Source: RGIG3009 sp045541495
GTDB taxonomy: Bacteria > Bacillota > Clostridia > Oscillospirales > Acutalibacteraceae
Length of the DNA: 12,426 nucleotides
NCBI GenBank assembly: GCA_045541495.1
Contig: JAZQJE010000035.1
Location: forward strand, 1 to 12,426
Direction of reading: 5' to 3'
The position numbers and the translations under genes were made by a program. Within the stretch, counting starts at the first letter, position 1, and every line of letters begins with the position of its first letter. The notes beneath the pieces were generated by a model. That model had not been told where the DNA came from and did no database searches. It was given only the letters and a program-made list of their open reading frames with translations. Below are positions 7,133 to 12,426 of this stretch, one piece after another.

Positions 7133-7564
7133 ATGTCATTACAACAGTTGACCGTTTTTGTGGAAAACAAGCAAGGCGCGTTGGTGGACATCACCGATAC
7201 GCTGGCCGCTCATAATGTAAACATTCGCGCCCTCTCCATTGCCGATACCGAGGAATTCGGGATCTTACGGTTGATCGTGAACGACAACGATACTGCCTGC
7301 ACCACCTTGCGGGAACAGGGATATTTGCTGAAAATGACGGATGTGGTGGGGGTTAAGATCGGGGACGCCCCCGGTAAATTGTCCAAGGCGTTGAGCGTGT
7401 TGGACGAAGCGGGGATCAACATGGAATACCTGTATGCGTTTATGACCCGTACCGAGAAGCACGCCTACGTGGTGTTGCGGGTGGCTAACAATGTCGCCGC
7501 GGAAACCGCGTTGGAAGGTGCCGGTTTCCACATGATCACCGACGCGGACGTGGATAAACTGTAA
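7133..7564 (+). CDS. Tandem ACT-domain protein, probable amino-acid sensor
   Basis: The protein has 143 residues and consists almost only of two ACT domains, about residues 4-70 and 72-140. Each has the G-x-L turn before the first helix (QGAL at 14-17; PGKL at 80-83), where ACT dimers usually bind amino acids. No catalytic or DNA-binding domain is present. Stand-alone ACT proteins often bind amino acids and may regulate a partner enzyme. The location directly after the ligase gene suggests it senses an aromatic amino acid and modulates IorAB or a ligase, which is inference from context. The ATG at 7133 follows AAAGGGG (7118-7124) at 8 nt and lies 16 nt after the paaK stop. It is the last gene of the operon, 12 nt before the terminator. 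Confidence 0.9.
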   Translation: MSLQQLTVFVENKQGALVDITDTLAAHNVNIRALSIADTEEFGILRLIVNDNDTACTTLREQGYLLKMTDVVGVKIGDAPGKLSKALSVLDEAGINMEYLYAFMTRTEKHAYVVLRVANNVAAETALEGAGFHMITDADVDKL

Positions 7565-7576
7565 CCATTATGCAAA

Positions 7577-7619
7577 AAAAGTGCCCCGCTTGTGAATGGC
7601 TCACAAGCGGGGCACTTTT
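7577..7619. terminator. Bidirectional intrinsic terminator
   Basis: Two 19-nt arms (7577-7595 and 7601-7619) pair without a mismatch around a 5-nt loop (ATGGC). The core is GTGCCCCGCTTGTGA and the outer four pairs are A-T. The A7 run at 7574-7580 and the TTTT at 7616-7619 provide U-tracts on both transcripts. It sits between the convergent ACT gene (ends 7564) and PEP carboxykinase gene (ends 7628) and can stop both. Confidence 0.93.
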
Positions 7620-7627
7620 CGTTATGC

Positions 7628-9403
7628 TTATTTTAAGTTGGCTTTCAGGGTGTTGAGTTCTTCGGTGAGTGTGGCAGGCAGTTTGTCGCCGAACTTGCCG
7701 TAGAATTCTTCGATACCCGCCGTTTCCGCGGACCACAGGTTGTTGTCCACTTCCAAGATGGATTTTAAGGTTTCGATATCGAAATCGGCCAGATCGTCCA
7801 AATTGATGTCCTCAGCGAAAGGCACGTAACCGATGGCGGTGTCTTTGGCATCCACGGTGCCTTCGCAACGGCGGATGATCCAATCGAGCACGCGCATGTT
7901 ATCGCCGAAACCGGGCCATACGAAGTGACCTTCGTCGTCGGTGCGGAACCAGTTGACGTTGAAGATCTTGGGTGCTTTGTCGCCCAGTTTTTTGCCCATC
8001 TCGATCCAGTGTGCCCAGTAGTCAGCCATGTGATAGCCGCAGAAGGGCAACATTGCCATGGGATCACGGCGGACAACACCCACAGCACCGGTGGCGGCAG
8101 CGGTGGTTTCAGACGCCATGATGGAGCCTACGAACACACCGTGATCCCAGTTGCGGGACTGGTACACCAGCGGAGCGGTTTTGGCACGACGGCCGCCGAA
8201 TACGATGGCCGAGATCGGCACGCCGGCGGGGGAGTCAAATTCCGCGGATACGCAGGGGCAGTTTTTTGCGGGAGCGGTGAAACGGGAGTTGGGATGGGCG
8301 CCTTTGGTGCCATCGGTGCAATCCCATTTTTCGCCTTTCCAGTTGCGGGCGTTTTTCGGCGGGTTTTTATCCATGCTCTCCCACCACACGGTGTTGTCGT
8401 CCTCGTTGAGGGCCACGTTGGTGAAGATGGTGTTCTTCTGGGTGGAGATGAGGGCGTTGGGATTGGATTTCATGTTGGTGCCGGGTGCTACGCCGAAGAA
8501 GCCGTTTTCGGGGTTGCAGGCCCACAGACGACCGTCGGCACCAATGCGCATCCAGGCGATATCGTCGCCCACACACCACACTTTATAGCCTTTTTCACGG
8601 TAGATCTCGGGCGGGATGAGCATGGCCAGGTTGGTTTTACCGCAAGCGGAGGGGAACGCGGCGGCGATGTAGGTGATGGTGCCGTCGGGTCTCTCCAAGC
8701 CGAGGATCAGCATGTGCTCGGCCAGCCAGCCTTCTTGACGGCCCAAGTTGGACGCAATGCGCAGAGCAAAACATTTTTTGCCCAACAACACGTTTCCGCC
8801 GTAACCGGAGTTGACGGAGATGATGGTGTTATCCTGCGGGAAATGGCAGATATACCGCTTTTCCTCGTCGATATCGCATTTGCAGTGCAGACCGCGGATC
8901 CAGTCGTTGCTGTCGCCCAGCGCGGCGTACACGTCTTTGCCCATGCGGGTCATGATGGCCATGCTGACCACCACGTAGATGGAGTCGGTCAGCTCGATGC
9001 CGTATTTGGCAAAGGGCGAACCCACGGGGCCCATGGAATAGGGGATGATATACATGGTGCGGCCCTTGTACGCGCCTTTGGCGATGCTGTACAGCAGGTC
9101 GTAGGCTTTATCGGGAGCCATCCAGTTGTTGGTGGGGCCCGCATCTTCCTCTTTTTCGGAGCAGATGAAGGTACGGCCCTCTACACGCGCCACGTCGTTG
9201 AGTGCGGAACGGTGCAGATAGCAACCGGGTAGTTTTTCTTCGTTCAGTTTCAACAGTTCGCCGGTGCCGCAAGCTTCGACACGGAGGGCTTCCAACTGTT
9301 CTTCGGAACCGTCGATCCACATGACCTTGTCGGGCTGGGTCAAGGCGATCTTTTCTTCGATCCAGGCGAGGACAGAGGGATTGGAAGTCAGCGCATTTGT
9401 CAT
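7628..9403 (-). CDS. pckG: Phosphoenolpyruvate carboxykinase (GTP)
   Basis: This cytoplasmic enzyme interconverts oxaloacetate and GTP with PEP, CO2 and GDP. The 591-residue length and the P-loop FPSACGKT (250-257), with its reactive cysteine at 254 and nucleotide-binding Lys256/Thr257, are those of the GTP class, not the shorter ATP class. Further family segments are TNNWM, a YSMGPVGSPFAKYGIELTDS region, and the FGGRR-PLVYQ stretch near the middle of the C-terminal half. The start at 9403 has AAAGGAG upstream; the longer frame to 9490 would run through the promoter. In an anaerobe it may work in gluconeogenesis or in CO2-fixing conversion of PEP to oxaloacetate towards succinate. It has its own promoter and is convergent with the ior operon, so it is probably not part of that system. 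Confidence 0.97.
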   Translation of the reverse strand: MTNALTSNPSVLAWIEEKIALTQPDKVMWIDGSEEQLEALRVEACGTGELLKLNEEKLPGCYLHRSALNDVARVEGRTFICSEKEEDAGPTNNWMAPDKAYDLLYSIAKGAYKGRTMYIIPYSMGPVGSPFAKYGIELTDSIYVVVSMAIMTRMGKDVYAALGDSNDWIRGLHCKCDIDEEKRYICHFPQDNTIISVNSGYGGNVLLGKKCFALRIASNLGRQEGWLAEHMLILGLERPDGTITYIAAAFPSACGKTNLAMLIPPEIYREKGYKVWCVGDDIAWMRIGADGRLWACNPENGFFGVAPGTNMKSNPNALISTQKNTIFTNVALNEDDNTVWWESMDKNPPKNARNWKGEKWDCTDGTKGAHPNSRFTAPAKNCPCVSAEFDSPAGVPISAIVFGGRRAKTAPLVYQSRNWDHGVFVGSIMASETTAAATGAVGVVRRDPMAMLPFCGYHMADYWAHWIEMGKKLGDKAPKIFNVNWFRTDDEGHFVWPGFGDNMRVLDWIIRRCEGTVDAKDTAIGYVPFAEDINLDDLADFDIETLKSILEVDNNLWSAETAGIEEFYGKFGDKLPATLTEELNTLKANLK

Positions 9404-9461
9404 TTTAAAAACTCCTTTCGACAATGGAAACATAGGAAAAGTCAAACTTTCCTCATATAAC

Positions 9462-9490
9462 AGTATAGACCAAAAAAAACGATTTTTCAA
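9462..9490 (-). promoter_or_regulatory. Promoter of the PEP carboxykinase gene
   Basis: On the minus strand, TTGAAA (9490-9485), a 17-nt spacer containing a T8 run, and TATACT (9467-9462) form a good sigma-A promoter (5/6 and 5/6 matches). Transcription would start near 9455, leaving a leader of about 52 nt. The region upstream (about 9491-9520) is strongly AT-rich and could act as an UP element. Confidence 0.8.
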
Positions 9491-9555
9491 GTATCAAATA
9501 TGAATAATGAGTAAATTTAGACGGAAAGTATAAAGAAGTTGTGAAAAAATTCCTC

Positions 9556-9584
9556 TTTACAAACGGGTTATCCTGTGATACAAT
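9556..9584 (+). promoter_or_regulatory. Promoter of rpsO (extended -10)
   Basis: TTTACA (9556-9561), a 17-nt spacer and TACAAT (9579-9584), with a TG one base before the -10, make a strong promoter as expected for a ribosomal protein gene. The predicted start is the G at about 9591. It is back to back with the PEP carboxykinase promoter, the two -35 boxes lying 65 nt apart. Confidence 0.85.
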
Positions 9585-9590
9585 ACATAG

Positions 9591-9688
9591 GCACGCCCTT
9601 TGCCCGGTCTGCGGAGGATGCCCCACAGGGGACACACCGATTCCCTTATCTGGGCTTGCGGCGAATATTTTAAAAGAGGTGCAAAACC
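9591..9688 (+). promoter_or_regulatory. Structured rpsO leader, candidate S15 autoregulatory RNA
   Basis: The untranslated leader is about 98 nt long. Stems visible by eye are CGCC (9594-9597) with GGCG (9660-9663); GCCCGG (9602-9607) with CTGGGC (9650-9655, one G-U); CGG (9612-9614) with CCG (9637-9639); and CCCC (9621-9624) with GGGG (9628-9631). The result would be a branched or elongated structure just upstream of the ribosome site AGAGGT (9675-9680). S15 represses its own mRNA in several bacteria through leaders of different folds. Whether this one binds S15 is inferred only from position and pairing. Confidence 0.45.
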
Positions 9689-9952
9689 ATGTTAGCAAAC
9701 GAAAAAACCGAAATCATGCAAAAGTATGCGACTCACGAGGGTGACACCGGTTCTCCCGAAGTTCAGATCGCGGTGCTCACCAAACGCATCAACGACCTGA
9801 CCGAGCACTTGAAAGTGCACAAGAAGGACCACCACTCCCGCCGCGGCCTGTTGAAGATGGTCGGTCATCGCCGTAACCTGTTGGGTTACTTGATGAAGAA
9901 AGACATCAACCGCTACCGCGCCATCGTGGAGAAGTTGGGTCTGCGTAAGTAA
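9689..9952 (+). CDS. rpsO: 30S ribosomal protein S15
   Basis: The 87-residue protein has the standard S15 length. It binds the central domain of 16S rRNA early in small-subunit assembly. The hallmark stretch GDTGSPEVQIA near residue 18, followed by LTKRINDLTEHLKVHKKDHHSRRGLL and the HRRNLLGYL segment, leaves no doubt. The start at 9689 follows AGAGGT at 8 nt. It precedes pnp with a 196-nt spacer, the classic rpsO-pnp order found in many bacteria. Confidence 0.99.
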   Translation: MLANEKTEIMQKYATHEGDTGSPEVQIAVLTKRINDLTEHLKVHKKDHHSRRGLLKMVGHRRNLLGYLMKKDINRYRAIVEKLGLRK

Positions 9953-9962
9953 AAAACACAGT

Positions 9963-10012
9963 GAGGCAGGTAGGTTACAGTGCTTACCTGCCTCGTCCTG
10001 CGTTTGCGGGAC
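9963..10012 (+). other. Two adjacent GC-rich hairpins after rpsO
   Basis: The first hairpin pairs GAGGCAGGTAGG (9963-9974) with CTTACCTGCCTC (9983-9994), 12 bp including one G-U, around an 8-nt loop. The second pairs GTCCTGC (9995-10001) with GCGGGAC (10006-10012), 7 bp with one G-U, around GTTT. They abut without a gap and neither is followed by a U-run. They are therefore poor terminators and more likely mRNA-stabilising or processing structures between rpsO and pnp. Confidence 0.6.
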
Positions 10013-10027
10013 GACAAAACATCGCCC

Positions 10028-10120
10028 AAAGCGGTGGTATGCAGCGGCTTTTTAGCAGTGAAACGAGCGTTCTCGCAGGGAGCGTTGGTTTCCTTGCTAA
10101 AGAACCTGCCGCCACCGTTT
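10028..10120 (+). promoter_or_regulatory. Long imperfect hairpin in pnp leader
   Basis: The 93-nt stretch folds back on itself. The inner 14-bp stem pairs 10051-10064 with 10088-10101 (one G-U, one mismatch). Next come GCAG (10041-10044) with CTGC (10106-10109), and the outer CGGTGG (10032-10037) with CCACCG (10112-10117), extended by AAA with TTT. It ends 14 nt before the pnp ribosome site. In E. coli a long leader hairpin is cut by RNase III and then used by PNPase to repress its own mRNA. This could be an analogue, but a repeated extragenic element is also possible. Confidence 0.5.
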
Positions 10121-10148
10121 GGAATATAAAAAATGGAGGTAACTCAAT

Positions 10149-12335
10149 ATGTTCGAGAATTATCGCGTATTCGAAACGACCCTTGCCGGCCGCCCCTTAA
10201 AAGTGGAAACCGGTAAAATGGCGCAGTTGTCCGGCGGTTCTTGTATGGTGCGCTACGGCGACACTTGCGTGTTGTGTAACGTGACCGCTTCCGCCAAACC
10301 CCGTGACGGTGTGGATTTCTTCCCCCTGTCCGTGGACTATGAGGAAAAATTGTATGCGGTGGGCCACATCCCCGGCTCGTTCCAGCGCCGTGAAGGCCGT
10401 CCCACGGAGAAAGCCATTTTGACATCCCGTGTGATCGACCGTCCCATCCGCCCCTTGTTCCCCAAAGATATGCGCAACGACGTATCCATTGTGTGTACCG
10501 TTATGTCGGTGGATCCCGATTGTCCCCCCGAAACCACGGCCATGATCGGCGCGTCCATCGCCATCTCCATCTCCGACATTCCGTGGGATGGCCCCATCTC
10601 GGGTGTGGTGGTTGGTTTGATCGACGGCGAATACGTCATCAACCCCACCGCGGAGCAGGAGAAACGCTCCGATATGCACGTGACGGTGGCGTCCACCGCT
10701 GACTTGGTGGCTATGATCGAAGCGGGTGCCAACGAGATCGACAACGAGACCATGTTCGGTGGTATCATGGCGGGTCACGAAGCCAACCAGCAGATCGTGG
10801 AATTCATCAAAGGCATCCAGGCGGAGATCGGCAAACCCAAGTTTGCCTTTGAGTCCAACGATCCCGATCCGGAGATGTTTGAAGCCATCAAAGACTTTGC
10901 TATCGAAGACGTGCGCTATGCGTTGGATACCGACGATAAACTCATCCGCGACGAGCGGTTGCGTCCCGTGTACGACAAGGTACACGAGAAATTTGACGAG
11001 GTGTATCCCGAACTCACCGCCAAGATCGACGAGTGCCTGTACAAACTGCAAAAGTACGTGGTACGCCGCTGGTTGTTAGACGACGGCAAACGGGTAGACG
11101 GCCGCGCCATCGACGAGATCCGTCCGTTGGCCGCCGAGGTGGACTTGCTCCCCCGCGTACACGGTTCGGGTATGTTTACCCGCGGTCAGACCCAGGTACT
11201 CACCACCGTGACCCTCGGTTCTGCCGACGATGCTCAGTTGCTGGACGGTCTGGATGACGAGACCGAAAAACGCTACATGCACCACTATAACTTCCCGTCC
11301 TACTCCGTGGGCGAGACCAAACCCTCCCGCGGCCCCGGCCGTCGTGAGATCGGTCATGGCGCGTTGGCGGAACGGGCGTTGGTTCCCGTACTGCCCTCTA
11401 AAGAGGAATTTCCCTACACCATGCGGTTGGTATCCGAAGTGTTGTCTTCCAACGGCTCCACGTCGCAGGCGTCCATCTGCGGCTCCACGCTGGCCTTGAT
11501 GGCGGCGGGCGTGCCGATCAAAGCGCCTGTGGCGGGTATCTCCTGCGGCTTGATCACCGAAGGCGACCGCTTCATGACCATGGTGGACATCCAAGGCTTA
11601 GAAGACTTCTTTGGCGATATGGACTTTAAAGTGGGCGGTACGCACAAGGGTATCACCGCCATTCAAATGGACCTGAAAGTACACGGGTTGACCCCTGCTA
11701 TCATCAAAGAGGCATTGGAAAAAACCTATAAAGCCCGTTTGTATATCTTGGACGAGATCATGCTGAAAGCCATTCCCGCCGTGCGCGAGGAATTGTCTCC
11801 CTATGCGCCCAAGATGCTCACCACCAAGATCGACGTGGATAAGATCCGCGAAGTGATTGGTAAAGGCGGCAGCGTGATCCAGAAGATCCAAGCGGACTTC
11901 TCCTGCGATGTGACCGTGGAAGAAGACGGTACCATCTTCATCGCCGCCGTGAACACCGAAAACGCCAAACGGGCGTTGGCGGTGATCGAGACCATCGCCA
12001 AAGATCCCGAGATCGGTTCCATCTACAAGGGTAAGGTAACGCGGTTGATGACCTTTGGTGCGTTCGTGGAGATCGCCCCCGGTAAAGAGGGTCTGGTGCA
12101 CATCAGCAAACTGGATCTCAAACGTGTGGAACGGGTGGAAGACGTGGTTTCCGTGGGTGACGAAATCATCGTGAAAGTGGTAGAGATCGACGAGCAAGGT
12201 CGTATCAATCTGTCCCGCCGTGATGCGCTCATCCAAATGGATGGTCTCAAACCCGAAGAGGGCAGTGACGAACCTCAGCGTCCCGCGTCCCGTCAAGGCG
12301 GATTCCGCCGCCGCGACCATCGCCGTGAGGACTGA
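10149..12335 (+). CDS. pnp: Polynucleotide phosphorylase
   Basis: This is the trimeric 3'-5' exoribonuclease that degrades RNA with phosphate. The 728-residue length and domain order are standard: RNase PH domain 1 (about 10-150, with GRPTEKAILTSRVIDRPIRP), an all-helical linker, RNase PH domain 2 (about 320-540), a KH domain with IGKGG at 570-574, and an S1 domain from about 623 to 692. The active-site segment DIQGLEDFFGDMDF (480-493) keeps Asp486 and Asp492, the metal ligands known from E. coli PNPase. The tail after S1 is short and arginine-rich. The ATG at 10149 follows TGGAGGT at 8 nt. It is probably read from the rpsO promoter, with the structured spacer setting its own level. Confidence 0.98.
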   Translation: MFENYRVFETTLAGRPLKVETGKMAQLSGGSCMVRYGDTCVLCNVTASAKPRDGVDFFPLSVDYEEKLYAVGHIPGSFQRREGRPTEKAILTSRVIDRPIRPLFPKDMRNDVSIVCTVMSVDPDCPPETTAMIGASIAISISDIPWDGPISGVVVGLIDGEYVINPTAEQEKRSDMHVTVASTADLVAMIEAGANEIDNETMFGGIMAGHEANQQIVEFIKGIQAEIGKPKFAFESNDPDPEMFEAIKDFAIEDVRYALDTDDKLIRDERLRPVYDKVHEKFDEVYPELTAKIDECLYKLQKYVVRRWLLDDGKRVDGRAIDEIRPLAAEVDLLPRVHGSGMFTRGQTQVLTTVTLGSADDAQLLDGLDDETEKRYMHHYNFPSYSVGETKPSRGPGRREIGHGALAERALVPVLPSKEEFPYTMRLVSEVLSSNGSTSQASICGSTLALMAAGVPIKAPVAGISCGLITEGDRFMTMVDIQGLEDFFGDMDFKVGGTHKGITAIQMDLKVHGLTPAIIKEALEKTYKARLYILDEIMLKAIPAVREELSPYAPKMLTTKIDVDKIREVIGKGGSVIQKIQADFSCDVTVEEDGTIFIAAVNTENAKRALAVIETIAKDPEIGSIYKGKVTRLMTFGAFVEIAPGKEGLVHISKLDLKRVERVEDVVSVGDEIIVKVVEIDEQGRINLSRRDALIQMDGLKPEEGSDEPQRPASRQGGFRRRDHRRED

Positions 12336-12351
12336 TAAATTGTAAAACGAC

Positions 12352-12389
12352 CCCGTGCCCCCGAATTCAATGGGGGGCGGGCTTTTTTT
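12352..12389 (+). terminator. Intrinsic terminator of rpsO-pnp
   Basis: CCCG plus T (12352-12356) pairs with GCGGG (12377-12381) through one U-G, and CCCCC (12358-12362) pairs with GGGGG (12372-12376), with G12357 bulged. The loop is GAATTCAAT and a run of seven T follows at 12383-12389. It lies 16 nt after the pnp stop and would end the transcript. Confidence 0.88.
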
Positions 12390-12411
12390 ATCAAAAAACA
12401 AAGATTTTTGT

Positions 12412-12425
12412 TGGGGAAATCCCCA
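12412..12425. repeat. Short palindrome at the right window edge
   Basis: TGGGGA (12412-12417) and TCCCCA (12420-12425) are inverted copies two bases apart, ending one base from the window end. The loop is too small for a stable RNA hairpin with all pairs. It may be a protein site or an assembly-edge effect. Nothing else is seen in the last 37 bases. Confidence 0.3.
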
Positions 12426-12426
12426 T

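Noticed and set aside
7925..9232. A 435-codon open frame on the plus strand opposite the PEP carboxykinase gene
   Set aside because: It is fully antisense to a gene with unmistakable motifs, and its translation is Gly/His/Val-rich, as expected of the complement of biased codons. It has no family motif.
9541..9744. A 67-codon frame with a CPVCGGCPTGD stretch that resembles a zinc ribbon
   Set aside because: It would start upstream of the strong rpsO promoter, run across the leader and overlap rpsO out of frame. The two CxxC-like pairs come from the GC-rich leader stems.
10024..10053. Possible intrinsic terminator before the TTTTT run at 10049-10053 in the rpsO-pnp spacer
   Set aside because: The only stem ending at the T run is a 5-bp AAAGC/GCTTT pairing with a long loop. 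The T run is better explained as part of the larger fold-back.
10125..10130. TATAAA just upstream of pnp as a possible -10
   Set aside because: There is no -35 at acceptable spacing, and transcription would start within the pnp ribosome binding site at 10134-10140.
9961..10200. A 79-codon frame across the rpsO-pnp spacer
   Set aside because: It covers the hairpins and runs into pnp out of frame. It has no convincing ribosome site, and the composition is explained by RNA structure.

Overview
The window looks like a chromosomal segment of an anaerobic Clostridia-type Firmicute, perhaps Oscillospiraceae-like and perhaps a metagenome-assembled contig. The reasons are strong AAAGGAG-type ribosome binding sites, sigma-A type promoters with 17-nt spacers, the linked rpsO and pnp genes, an oxygen-sensitive indolepyruvate ferredoxin oxidoreductase, and a GTP-type PEP carboxykinase. 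The taxonomic call is an inference from gene content. All eight protein genes look intact. No tRNA, rRNA, IS element or CRISPR array was found.

Region 1 (49-7619) is an aromatic or 2-oxo acid metabolism locus. A sodium:solute symporter gene (49-1665, minus) diverges from a five-gene operon (1833-7564, plus): an AMP-forming acyl-CoA synthetase, iorA, iorB, a PaaK-type arylacetate-CoA ligase and a tandem-ACT protein. IorAB interconverts aryl pyruvates with aryl acetyl-CoA, CO2 and reduced ferredoxin. The two ligases interconvert free acids and CoA esters. The ACT protein is a likely amino-acid sensor, and the symporter could move the free acid. The route could run oxidatively (aromatic amino acid fermentation to aryl acetates with ATP gain) or reductively (salvage of aryl acids into aromatic amino acids). 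The sequence alone does not set the direction. The 167-bp divergent intergenic region carries two promoters that are near-copies of each other in opposite orientation, which implies co-regulation. The operon ends in a 19-bp perfect-stem bidirectional terminator shared with the convergent PEP carboxykinase gene.

Region 2 (7628-9403, minus) is a GTP-dependent PEP carboxykinase gene with its own clear promoter. It is divergent from region 3.

Region 3 (9556-12389, plus) is rpsO (ribosomal protein S15) and pnp (polynucleotide phosphorylase). rpsO has a near-consensus extended -10 promoter and a structured leader of about 98 nt. The 196-bp rpsO-pnp spacer is packed with two GC-rich hairpins and a long imperfect hairpin ending just upstream of the pnp ribosome binding site. 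This is a candidate RNA-processing or autoregulatory element. An intrinsic terminator follows pnp.

The left edge carries a 12-nt match to the end of the Illumina adapter, so the first 25 or so bases should not be trusted.
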